DNA of 64,000 nt, taken from Cupriavidus nantongensis (lineage in GTDB: Bacteria > Pseudomonadota > Gammaproteobacteria > Burkholderiales > Burkholderiaceae). The stretch is from NCBI RefSeq assembly GCF_001598055.1, contig NZ_CP014844.1, forward strand, positions 372,001 to 436,000, in the 5' to 3' direction. Both the position numbers and the translations under genes were made by a program. The notes beneath the pieces were generated by a model. It did not search any database, was not told the origin of the DNA, and saw only the letters and a list, made by a program, of their open reading frames with translations. This document shows, piece after piece, positions 38,364 through 48,410 of this stretch; position 1 is the first letter of the stretch; every line of letters begins with the position of its first letter.

Positions 38364-39197
38364 ATGTCAGAGATCGAAGAAGAAGACGCCAAGCTGCGTT
38401 CCGGCATCCAGTCCATCGAGGTGGGCTTCAGGCTGCTGCAGGCGCTGGCGGCATCGCCGCGCGCGATGATGCTGCGCGACCTGGCCGCCGCCGCCGACAT
38501 GAACCCGGCCAAGGCCCACCGCTACCTGGTCAGCTTCATGCGGCTGGGCGCGGTGGCGCAGGACCCCGTCAGCGGGCGCTATGACCTGGGGCCGTTCGCG
38601 CTGCAGCTGGGGCTGGCCGGGCTGAACCGCCTCGACCCGGTCAAGAAGGCGCGCCCGATCCTGTCGCAGCTGCGCGACGAGCTGGACCTGACCGCCGGCA
38701 TCGCGGTGTGGGGCAACCACGGTCCCACGGTCGTGCACTGGGAGGAGTCCAGCCATCCCGTGACCGTCAGCCTGCGACTGGGCGATGTGATGCCGATGCT
38801 GAACTCCGCCACCGGCCGGCTCTACGGCGCCTACCTGCCGCGCAAGCAGACCCTGCCGCTGATCGAGCGCGAACTGGGCGCGCGCGGCCATGACGGCGTG
38901 CCCGACATGCCGCGCACGCTGGCCGACTACGACGCGATCTGCGCCGAGGTGCGTGCACACGGTGCCGCGCGCACGCTCGGCGGCGTGCTGCCGGGCATCA
39001 ACGCGTTCTCGATGCCGGTGTTCGACGCCAACGGCCATCTCGCCATGGGGCTGATCGTGCTGGGCGCGCAAAGCATATTCGATGCAGAATGGGGCGGTAC
39101 GATGGATCGCCGCGTGCGCGCCATCGCCCAACAGCTCTCATCGGAACTCGGCTACCTTGGTGCCGCCACGCCGGCCGGACAAACCGGCCCCGCCTGA
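38364..39197 (+). CDS. IclR-family transcriptional regulator
   Basis: 277 residues. The N-terminal winged helix (IQSIEVGFRLLQALAASPRAM, LRDLAAAADMNPAKAHRYLVSF) and the C-terminal GAF-like effector domain (LPGINAFSMPVFDANGHLAMGL) match the IclR family. It is divergent from the Bug receptor gene, suggesting control of that gene and perhaps of FAH and hydratase genes further on. The effector is unknown. The next gene overlaps its end by about 38 bases. Confidence 0.92.
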   Translation: MSEIEEEDAKLRSGIQSIEVGFRLLQALAASPRAMMLRDLAAAADMNPAKAHRYLVSFMRLGAVAQDPVSGRYDLGPFALQLGLAGLNRLDPVKKARPILSQLRDELDLTAGIAVWGNHGPTVVHWEESSHPVTVSLRLGDVMPMLNSATGRLYGAYLPRKQTLPLIERELGARGHDGVPDMPRTLADYDAICAEVRAHGAARTLGGVLPGINAFSMPVFDANGHLAMGLIVLGAQSIFDAEWGGTMDRRVRAIAQQLSSELGYLGAATPAGQTGPA

Positions 39198-40272
39198 ACC
39201 TGACGCCCGCCGCGGCGCGGATCCCCGCGTCTGGCGCCGGCGCCGCTGGATCTTTGTGATTGCGCTGGTGCTGCTGGTCCACCTGCTGGCGGTGGTGGGC
39301 CTGGTGCGCATGCCCGGTCCGCTGATCCCGGTCGATGTCAGCAATACGCCCACGTTGGAAGCCGTATTGCTGCCGCCGCCGGCGCCGCCCGCCCCACCCA
39401 AGCCACGCCCGATCGCGCGCGCGCCGCGCCCGCAGCCCAAGCCCGCGGCACCGCGGCCTGAACCGGAGGTGCCCGCCCCGGCCCCCGCTCCCGAGCCAGC
39501 GCCGCCGCTTGCCACCAGCCCGCAGGGCGCTACCGAGATGGCTGCCGGCACTGGCGGCGAAGGCAGCGTGGCGGCGCCCACAGCCGCCGCCGCGCCGGCC
39601 CCGTCCGGCGGGCCGCAGGGCGGCGTCAACGGGGTGCGCTACAGCGCGCCGCCGTCGGCAACCATGCATTACGCCAGCTTCGTCAACGGCGTGCAGAATC
39701 CGGACGGCCTGATTCGCTGGGAGCAGGACGGCAGCCGCTACCGGCTTGCGGTCGAGACGCGCGTGCTGTGGTTCCGCTTTGCCTTCCAGAGCAGCGGCGC
39801 ACTGGCCGAGCAGGGACTGTTGCCGGAACGCTACGAAGAGCGCCGCCGCAACAAGGTCGAGGCCTCGCGCATCGACACCGCGGCCGGCACCGTGGCCTTT
39901 GCCTCGGGCGCGCAGGCGCCGTTCCCGCCCGGCGCGCAGGACCGCTTCAGCGTCTTCCTGCAGCTGGTGGGGCTGGTGCGCGGCAATCCGCAGCGCTACG
40001 TCACGCCCGGTGTGACGGAATCGTTCCAGGTGGCCGACACCCGGGATGTCGAACCGATGCAAGTGCAGTATGTTGGAGAGGTCGAGGTCGACACCGGCCA
40101 GGGCGTGGCGCGCGCCAAGCACTTTGTGCGGCTGCCGCGCCGCGCCAACGACCGGCGCCGTGTCGAGGTCTGGCTGGCGCCGTCGCTTGGCTGGATGCCG
40201 GTGCGGCTGCGCCAGACCGAGCCCGACGGCACCCAGATCGACCTGGTGTACCGCGGCAAGGAAGGACCGTAG
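39160..40272 (+). CDS. DUF3108 protein with TonB-like N-terminus
   Basis: About 370 residues. The likely start is the GTG at 39160 (a TTG lies one codon earlier), inside the end of the IclR gene. One membrane helix (WIFVIALVLLVHLLAVVGLV) is followed by a Pro-rich linker with PPPAPPAPPKPRP, as in TonB-type proteins, and then a C-terminal DUF3108 beta-rich domain (from about residue 160: YSAPPSATMHYASFVNG to GTQIDLVYRG). Envelope location with the C-terminus in the periplasm is inferred. The DUF3108 role is unknown. Confidence 0.78.
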   Translation: MPPRRPDKPAPPEPDARRGADPRVWRRRRWIFVIALVLLVHLLAVVGLVRMPGPLIPVDVSNTPTLEAVLLPPPAPPAPPKPRPIARAPRPQPKPAAPRPEPEVPAPAPAPEPAPPLATSPQGATEMAAGTGGEGSVAAPTAAAAPAPSGGPQGGVNGVRYSAPPSATMHYASFVNGVQNPDGLIRWEQDGSRYRLAVETRVLWFRFAFQSSGALAEQGLLPERYEERRRNKVEASRIDTAAGTVAFASGAQAPFPPGAQDRFSVFLQLVGLVRGNPQRYVTPGVTESFQVADTRDVEPMQVQYVGEVEVDTGQGVARAKHFVRLPRRANDRRRVEVWLAPSLGWMPVRLRQTEPDGTQIDLVYRGKEGP

Positions 40273-40325
40273 CGCCGCAGGTTTGCGCATTCCCAACGCA
40301 TGCTTGACCGAAAGGAGTCCCAGCC

Positions 40326-41168
40326 ATGACCGTTGCCACGCCGCCCACCGAAACCCGCCGCATCCATGCCGACGGCGCCGACCTGCACGTGCGCCTGGAC
40401 GGCGCCGACGGGCCCTGGGTGATCCTGACCCATGCCCTGGCGGCCGACCATACGCTCTGGGACATCACGGCCCGGCACCTTGCCGGCCGCTACCGCGTGG
40501 TGCGCCCGGACCTGCGCGGCCATGGCGCCAGCGATGCCCCGCTCGGCCCCTACACCATGACGCGGCTGGCCGACGACGTGGTCGCCGTGATGGATGCGCT
40601 GCAGATTCCGCAGGCGCACTTCTGCGGCATCTCGGTCGGCGGCATGATCGGGCAGAGCATGGGGCTGCGCCATCCGGAGCGGCTGCTGTCGCTGACGCTG
40701 GTCGCGACCAATAGCCAGACGCCGATGGAAGCCCACCCGATGTGGCACAACCGGATCGGGCAGGCCGAGGCCCACGGCATGGCGGGACTCGCCGATGCCA
40801 CCCTCGGGCGCTGGCTGACGCCGGCGTTCCATGCGTCACATCCGGACGAAGTGTTGCGTATCCGCGACATGCTGGTGGCGACTCCGGTACGTGGATACGT
40901 GGGTGTAGCCGAGGCCATCATGGCTTTCGACCTGGCGGGCGCGCTTTCCCGCATTCATTGTCCTACGCTGGTAGTAGCGGGCGAGCAGGACCAGGGCGCT
41001 ACCGTGGCGATGGCCCAGAGCATTGCCGCGGCGATTGCCGGGTCACGGCTCGAGGTGGTGCCGCAAGCGGCGCACCTGGTGCACGTGGAGCAGCCGGAAC
41101 GCTTCCACGCCGCGCTGGACGCCTTCCTCGGGAGCGCCGCATGCGGGGGCCAGTGCGACGTTCCGTGA
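40326..41168 (+). CDS. alpha/beta hydrolase, 3-oxoadipate enol-lactonase-like
   Basis: 280 residues. Residues of the catalytic triad are visible: Ser in GISVGGM, Asp in GEQDQG and His in AAHLVHVEQPE. The opening ILTHALAADHTLWD and the GMIGQ segment after the nucleophile resemble PcaD-type enol-lactonases, but no other protocatechuate-pathway genes are near, so the substrate is uncertain. AAAGGAG lies about 10 bases before the ATG. Cytoplasmic. Confidence 0.82.
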   Translation: MTVATPPTETRRIHADGADLHVRLDGADGPWVILTHALAADHTLWDITARHLAGRYRVVRPDLRGHGASDAPLGPYTMTRLADDVVAVMDALQIPQAHFCGISVGGMIGQSMGLRHPERLLSLTLVATNSQTPMEAHPMWHNRIGQAEAHGMAGLADATLGRWLTPAFHASHPDEVLRIRDMLVATPVRGYVGVAEAIMAFDLAGALSRIHCPTLVVAGEQDQGATVAMAQSIAAAIAGSRLEVVPQAAHLVHVEQPERFHAALDAFLGSAACGGQCDVP

Positions 41169-41394
41169 CAAGCAACACACTGATGTTCCAGGCTCAAGAA
41201 ACTTGTTGCATTGGCCGATGCCCAATTCATGTAAGGCAGAAAATCGTGGCAACGTGGTGACAGGCAACCAGTAACTTGATTTACCGCCGGTCACCCCAAG
41301 TTTGGAGGTAAAGCCGCGGCGCCCCCTCATGGCAACAACTGAGGCAAGAACCACAAGGGCGAGCCGCCCATCCATGACGCCCAGGAGGTGTGCC

Positions 41395-41652
41395 ATGCAA
41401 ATGATCTATAACAGCGACAACTACTGCATCGTCGAGTTCGGTGCGGATGTCGAGCAAGCGCCGCTCGAATTCGGCGGCTACGAAATCGTCGACAAGAACC
41501 TGAAGCGCGAGATTTTCCTTGGCGGCCAGCTTGCCGAGAGCTTCCGTGCGGATGTGAAGCGGCTGATCGAAAGCGAGCCGTCGGTGGAGGAGGTCGATGA
41601 CTTCCTCGGCAAGTTCGACAACGTGATGACGCACCCGCTGGTGATGCACTGA
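41395..41652 (+). CDS. DUF3567-family small protein
   Basis: 85 residues beginning MQMIYNSDNYCIVEF, with GGYEIVDKNLKREIFL and VEEVDDFLGKFD. The family is small, conserved among Burkholderiales and of unknown function; acidic and probably cytoplasmic. AGGAGG (41383-41388) is a strong ribosome binding site that fixes the start. It has its own terminator 58 bases downstream and a 226-base upstream region that is less GC-rich than its surroundings, with no clear promoter. Confidence 0.85.
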   Translation: MQMIYNSDNYCIVEFGADVEQAPLEFGGYEIVDKNLKREIFLGGQLAESFRADVKRLIESEPSVEEVDDFLGKFDNVMTHPLVMH

Positions 41653-41709
41653 GCGGCTTCGCCGGGCCGGCGCCCCGAGCCGCGCACGCCCGGTTTCGCG
41701 ACGGATACC

Positions 41710-41732
41710 AAGCCCGCTTCGGCGGGCTTTTG
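41710..41732. terminator. intrinsic terminator between DUF3567 and rhodanese genes
   Basis: Stem AAGCCCGC (41710-41717) / GCGGGCTT (41722-41729) with a TTCG loop, followed by TT. It is placed between convergent genes and may act in both directions. Confidence 0.85.
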
Positions 41733-41757
41733 CTTGCTTGCGGCCGAATGCGATGGC

Positions 41758-42150
41758 TCAGTACTGCTCCCAGGGCAGCCCGTCGTGGCGCCAGCCGTTG
41801 AGCGTGTTGCGGTGGCGCTCCGCGTCGAGGTCGCCCTCGAAGCCGTGCAGCACGAACCGGACGTTGGAGAACCCCGCGCCCTCGAGCGCGCGGGCCGCCG
41901 CGGATGAGCGGTTGCCGCTGCGGCAGATCAGCAGCACCGGCCGCGCCGACGCCTGCCCGGCGAGCTTCTTCACCATCTGCACGAAATGCGGGTTGACCTC
42001 CCAGTCCGGGCCATCGTTCCAGGGCACGTTGTGCGCGCCCTTGGGATGGCCGACGAACAGGTATTCCATCTCGCTGCGGCAGTCGATGAAGAGCGTCTCG
42101 GGCGATTGCGCCAGCAAGGCGTGGGCGTCGGTCGGGGACAGGTGTTGCAT
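41758..42150 (-). CDS. rhodanese-like domain protein
   Basis: 130 residues, a single rhodanese domain with active-site Cys in LLICRSGNRS (about residue 78) and the N-terminal LFIDCRSEMEYLFVGHPKGAHN. Such proteins carry persulfide sulfur; the acceptor is unknown. The ATG at 42150 is used because the upstream extension of the frame is Arg/Pro-rich and lacks domain features. It is divergent from metH and shares a 221-base intergenic region with it. Confidence 0.88.
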   Translation of the reverse strand: MQHLSPTDAHALLAQSPETLFIDCRSEMEYLFVGHPKGAHNVPWNDGPDWEVNPHFVQMVKKLAGQASARPVLLICRSGNRSSAAARALEGAGFSNVRFVLHGFEGDLDAERHRNTLNGWRHDGLPWEQY

Positions 42151-42279
42151 GGTCGGAAGCGGGACGAAGGGGGCGCGGAAGGGGTGCGGCGCAGGCCGCC
42201 GGACGGTGATGTTTACGTCTCTCAGTGTAGGCGCCGGAGCGTCCGGCAGGCAACCGACGGCGCCCGCAAGGCCTTGATA

Positions 42280-42295
42280 CACCTGATAAAATCGC
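42280..42295 (+). promoter_or_regulatory. extended -10 promoter of metH
   Basis: CACCTGATAAAATCGC contains a TG-n extended -10 element (TG-A-TAAAAT). No -35 hexamer is needed for this promoter class. The same 16 bases, with one change, precede argS at 51477-51492. A start near 42299 would give a leader of about 73 bases. Confidence 0.6.
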
Positions 42296-42371
42296 ACCTC
42301 TTTGGCCGCCATCGGCCACCGCGGCCTACCGTCGAAGCTCCGCCGGCCCCGCCTTTCCAGAGTTCCCCGCC

Positions 42372-43433
42372 ATGAGTGCCCCTGATTCCCGCGCGGCCGC
42401 ACCGCGCCCCTACACCCGGGCTGCCGAGCTGCCCCGGCTGCTGCAAGAACGCATCCTGATCCTGGATGGCGCCATGGGCACCATGATCCAGCGCTACAAG
42501 CTGAGCGAGGCCGACTACCGCGGCGAGCGCTTCGCCGACCACAAGGTCGATGTCAAGGGCAACAACGAACTGCTGCTGCTGACGCGCCCGCAGGTCATCA
42601 GCGAGATCCACGAGCAATACCTGGCCGCCGGCGCCGACCTGATCGAGACCAATACCTTCGGCGCCACCCGCGTGGCGCAGGAAGACTACAAGATGGCCGG
42701 GCTGGCGTACGAGATGAACGTCGAGGCCGCGCGCCTGGCGCGCGCCGCCTGCGACAAGTACAGCACGCCCGACAAGCCGCGCTTCGTCGCCGGCGCCTTC
42801 GGCCCCACGCCCAAGACCGCCAGCATCTCGCCCGACGTCAACGACCCCGGCGCGCGCAACGTCACCTTCGAGGAACTGCGCGAGTCGTACTACGAACAGG
42901 GCAAGGCCTTGCTCGAAGGCGGTGCCGACGTGTTCCTGGTCGAGACCATCTTCGACACGCTCAACGCCAAGGCCGCGCTGTTCGCCATCGACCAGCTGTT
43001 CGAGGACACCGGCGAGCGCGTGCCGGTGATGATCTCCGGCACCGTCACCGATGCCTCGGGCCGGATCCTGTCGGGCCAGACCGTCGAGGCGTTCTGGAAC
43101 AGCCTGCGCCACGCGCGGCCGGTCACCTTCGGCCTGAACTGCGCGCTCGGCGCGACGCTGATGCGTCCGTATATCGCCGAGCTGGCCAAGATCTGCGACG
43201 CCGCGGTGTCGTGCTACCCCAACGCGGGTTTGCCGAACCCGATGAGCGACACGGGCTTCGACGAAACCCCCGAGGTCACGTCGTCGCTGGTGGAAGAGTT
43301 CGCCGCCTCCGGGCTGGTCAACCTGGTCGGCGGCTGCTGCGGCACCACCCCCGAGCATATCGCCGCCATCGCCCAGCGCGTGGCCGACAAGAAACCCCGC
43401 AGCTGGCCCGGCCAGTACCGCGACGCCGCCTGA
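42372..43433 (+). CDS. metH: methionine synthase, homocysteine-binding part
   Basis: 353 residues forming the N-terminal homocysteine-binding barrel of cobalamin-dependent methionine synthase. The signature [13 protein letters not shown] and the zinc ligands Cys257 (LNCALGA) and Cys322/Cys323 ([11 protein letters not shown]) are present. The frame ends after this domain, and a second gene 18 bases later encodes the rest of MetH. Such a split is shared by many Burkholderiales, so it is not read as a frameshift. The two products must associate to methylate homocysteine. Confidence 0.93.
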   Translation: MSAPDSRAAAPRPYTRAAELPRLLQERILILDGAMGTMIQRYKLSEADYRGERFADHKVDVKGNNELLLLTRPQVISEIHEQYLAAGADLIETNTFGATRVAQEDYKMAGLAYEMNVEAARLARAACDKYSTPDKPRFVAGAFGPTPKTASISPDVNDPGARNVTFEELRESYYEQGKALLEGGADVFLVETIFDTLNAKAALFAIDQLFEDTGERVPVMISGTVTDASGRILSGQTVEAFWNSLRHARPVTFGLNCALGATLMRPYIAELAKICDAAVSCYPNAGLPNPMSDTGFDETPEVTSSLVEEFAASGLVNLVGGCCGTTPEHIAAIAQRVADKKPRSWPGQYRDAA

Positions 43434-43451
43434 GCCCGAGAGCCCGACAAC

Positions 43452-46199
<2,748 letters not shown>

Positions 46200-46227
46200 C
46201 CGGGTGCGACGCCCGGGAGGCAACGGC

Positions 46228-46247
46228 GGCGGCGGTGCCCCGCCGCC
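46228..46247 (+). terminator. possible weak terminator after metH
   Basis: Stem GGCGGCGG (46228-46235) / CCGCCGCC (46240-46247) with loop TGCC, followed by AGCCCTTTG. The T content is low, so termination would be partial. Confidence 0.45.
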
Positions 46248-46461
46248 AGCCCTTTGATGGAGCAGGAAAAGCGCAGCGAATGGCCCGCACGGCGCCACCA
46301 GGGTGGCGTGCGGGCCGCCTCACAACTCCTTACAGTGCCTTTCAACTGCTCACAGACCGCCGCAGTCCGGCTCCCTAGACTGAGGGCTCGATACACGCAA
46401 TCACCAGCGTGATCACCGCGGCGAATTGTTCGCCGTGGGGCATCCTGAAAGGAGTCTGTCC

Positions 46462-46923
46462 ATGAAGAAACTGCTGCTCTCCCTGTCCGCACTGTCGATC
46501 GCCGCGGCTTCCTCGCTGGCCATGGCCCAGGGCACCGGCGCTGCCGTCGGCGCCAAGGCCGATGTCGGTGCCTCGGTGACCACGCCTTCGCCCACCGCGG
46601 CGGCACAGGGTGGCCTGAACGCCGTCGGCGGCGCCGCCACGGGTGCCGCGGGCGCGGCCGAGAAAGGCCTGTCGACCGCCGGCGCGGCGACCGACAAGGG
46701 CCTGTCGGCAGCGGGCACGGCGGCTGACAAGGGCCTGTCGACCGCGGGCGCCGCCGTCGACAAGAGCGCCGGCGCCGCCGCCGACGCCACCGGCGCGGCC
46801 AAGGCAGAGGCCGGCAGCAAGGCCAAGCATGGCAAGCACGCCGCCAAGTCGACCAAGAAGTCGAAGGCCGACGCCAACGTGGGCGTCAGCGCCGGCGCCG
46901 AAGCTGGCGCGAAAGCGCAGTAA
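46462..46923 (+). CDS. secreted Ala-rich repetitive protein, unknown function
   Basis: 153 residues with a clear signal peptide ending near AMA-Q (about 23). The mature protein is almost entirely Ala/Gly/Lys/Ser/Thr, with an 11-12-residue repeat at about 70-115 of the form EKGLSTAGAAT, DKGLSAAGTAA, DKGLSTAGAAV, DKSAGAAADAT. A Lys-rich segment KHGKHAAKSTKKSKAD follows. It is predicted periplasmic or secreted, amphipathic-helical or disordered. AAAGGAG precedes the ATG at 46462. I do not recognise a family. Confidence 0.75.
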   Translation: MKKLLLSLSALSIAAASSLAMAQGTGAAVGAKADVGASVTTPSPTAAAQGGLNAVGGAATGAAGAAEKGLSTAGAATDKGLSAAGTAADKGLSTAGAAVDKSAGAAADATGAAKAEAGSKAKHGKHAAKSTKKSKADANVGVSAGAEAGAKAQ

Positions 46924-46959
46924 GCACCCGCGCAGTAAGCACCGGCGCAGTAAGCACCC
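46915..46959. repeat. three-copy 15-bp tandem repeat spanning a stop codon
   Basis: Units GCGCAGTAAGCACCC (46915-46929), GCGCAGTAAGCACCG (46930-46944) and GCGCAGTAAGCACCC (46945-46959). The first unit contains the TAA of the Ala-rich protein gene. As the unit is a multiple of three, the stop is repeated in frame in each copy. Confidence 0.9.
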
Positions 46960-47049
46960 GGATAGTCGCTTGCAGTACTAGCCCCAGCCTCTACCGGTGC
47001 CGGCCGCGCCAGGCTCCTTCCAGGGAAGTTCACGGGCCTGACGCGCCGC

Positions 47050-47090
47050 AGCAAAGCGGGACGGATCTGATCCGTCCCGCTTTGCTTTTG
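47050..47090. terminator. 37-bp perfect palindrome acting as terminator
   Basis: Arms AGCAAAGCGGGACGGATC (47050-47067) and its exact complement (47069-47086) flank one T, with TTTT within 47087-47090. A stem of up to 18 bp plus a T-tract makes a strong intrinsic terminator for the Ala-rich gene. Confidence 0.9.
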
Positions 47091-47158
47091 TGGCAGCCGA
47101 AGTGCGCCCGCAGCATGACCGCGGCATGCCCCCAACCCGCCTTGCCGCCACGCCGCAT

Positions 47159-47204
47159 TGTCAGCCTGACACCGACAGCCCGGGCGCGCGCGCGGCACTA
47201 CAAT
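47159..47204 (+). promoter_or_regulatory. 13-bp palindrome and -10 box upstream of the NarL-type regulator
   Basis: TGTCAGCCTGACA (47159-47171) is a perfect palindrome around one base. TACAAT (47199-47204) lies 27 bases further and 80 bases before the regulator start. The palindrome could bind an autoregulator; no consensus -35 is present. The rest of the 361-base gap 46924-47284 holds the tandem repeat and terminator listed here and no supported gene. Confidence 0.45.
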
Positions 47205-47284
47205 GACAACATCGCAAGCGGTTCCGCCTGCACCCGACGTGCACCGGGCCGAAGTGCCGGTCCGTTAAACCCGTGGAGCCCCAC

Positions 47285-47917
47285 ATGATCCGCGTCCTGA
47301 TCGCCGACGACCACGAGATTGTGCGTGCCGGGCTGCGTCAGTTCATTTCCGAAGAGCCCGATATCCAGGTGACCGGCGAGGCCGGCAGTGGCGACGAAGT
47401 CATGGCGCAGCTGCGCGATGCCGAGTTCGACGTGCTGGTGCTGGACATCTCGATGCCGGACCGCAATGGCATCGACGTGCTCAAGCTGATCCGCCAGCGC
47501 AAGCCCGACCTGCCGGTGCTGATCCTGTCGACATACCCGGAAGACCAGTACGCGATCAACCTGATCCGTGCCGGCGCGTCCGGCTACCTGACCAAGGAAA
47601 GCGCACCCGACGACCTGGTCAAGGCGATCCGCACGGTGGCGCAGGGCCGCCGCTATGTCAGCGCCACGGTGGCCGACCTGCTGATCGGCGGGCTCGACAA
47701 GCCGACCGAGCAGCCGGTGCACCAGATGCTGTCCGAGCGCGAGTTCCAGATCTTCTGCAAGCTGTCGCGCGGGCAGTCGGTGTCGGTGATTGCCGACGAG
47801 CTGTTTCTCAGCGTCAAGACCGTCAGCACCTACCGTTCGCGCATCCTGGAGAAAATGGGCATGAAGACCAACGCCGACCTGACCTACTACGCGATCAAGA
47901 ACGGCCTGGTGGAATAG
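47285..47917 (+). CDS. NarL/FixJ-type response regulator
   Basis: 210 residues. A receiver domain (acidic pocket Asp8/Asp9 and phosphorylation site Asp54 in VLDISMPD) is joined to a LuxR-type helix-turn-helix (LSEREFQIFCKLSRGQSVSVIADELFLSVKTVSTYRSRI). The ATG at 47285 is preferred to the GTG 12 bases upstream. The partner kinase is probably the HisKA_3 kinase encoded on the other strand at 48405-49808, which belongs to the class that phosphorylates NarL-type regulators. Target genes are unknown. Confidence 0.93.
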   Translation: MIRVLIADDHEIVRAGLRQFISEEPDIQVTGEAGSGDEVMAQLRDAEFDVLVLDISMPDRNGIDVLKLIRQRKPDLPVLILSTYPEDQYAINLIRAGASGYLTKESAPDDLVKAIRTVAQGRRYVSATVADLLIGGLDKPTEQPVHQMLSEREFQIFCKLSRGQSVSVIADELFLSVKTVSTYRSRILEKMGMKTNADLTYYAIKNGLVE

Positions 47918-47972
47918 CAGTTCAATCGCGGCCCCGCGCGGGCCGCCCCGGAAGGGACCCGCAATACAAAAT

Positions 47973-48380
47973 ATGTCGGAGCAGGATTCGAACACTTCCT
48001 ACCGGGCGCTGAACGTGCTGCTGATTGAAGATTCGGCGGTTCTGCGCGGCATGCTGCTCGAATACCTGAAGGATTTCCCGTTCGTCGAGAACGTCGACTG
48101 GGCCGATACCGAAGCCCTGGCGCTGCGCCTGCTCGCCGCCGGCAAGTACGACGTCGCCATCGTCGACCTGCAGTTGCGCCAGGGTAACGGCATCAACGTG
48201 CTGCGCGCGATGCAGCGCGCCGGCACCGGCACCGTGCGCATCGTCTACACCAACCATGCCCAGCTCGAGATGTACCGGCGCCAGTGCGCCGAGGCCGGCG
48301 CCGATTATTTCTTCGACAAGTCGCTCGAGCTGGAGCAGGTGTTCCGCGTGATCGAGGAACACGCCGCGCTGCAGGGCTGA
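47973..48380 (+). CDS. stand-alone receiver-domain protein
   Basis: 135 residues with one CheY-like receiver domain and no output domain. The acidic pair Glu19/Asp20, phosphorylation site Asp65 (VAIVDLQL), Thr in VYTNHAQ and Lys in FFDKSLE are all present, so it should accept phosphate. It lies 55 bases after the NarL-type regulator and faces the kinase gene. It may compete for phosphate or relay it, as single-domain receivers do elsewhere; this is inferred. Confidence 0.88.
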   Translation: MSEQDSNTSYRALNVLLIEDSAVLRGMLLEYLKDFPFVENVDWADTEALALRLLAAGKYDVAIVDLQLRQGNGINVLRAMQRAGTGTVRIVYTNHAQLEMYRRQCAEAGADYFFDKSLELEQVFRVIEEHAALQG

Positions 48381-48381
48381 C

Positions 48382-48410
48382 GCATCAGGCGCATTCAGGC
48401 GCATTCAGGC
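48382..48410. repeat. three-copy 9/10-bp tandem repeat between convergent genes
   Basis: GCATCAGGC (48382-48390) is followed by GCATTCAGGC twice (48391-48400, 48401-48410). The last unit covers the stop codon of the histidine kinase (48405-48407, minus strand). Confidence 0.85.

Noticed and set aside
43434..43451. Frameshift splitting metH
   Set aside because: The first gene ends after a full domain with its own stop, the second has its own ATG and domain start, and the split is known across Burkholderiales.
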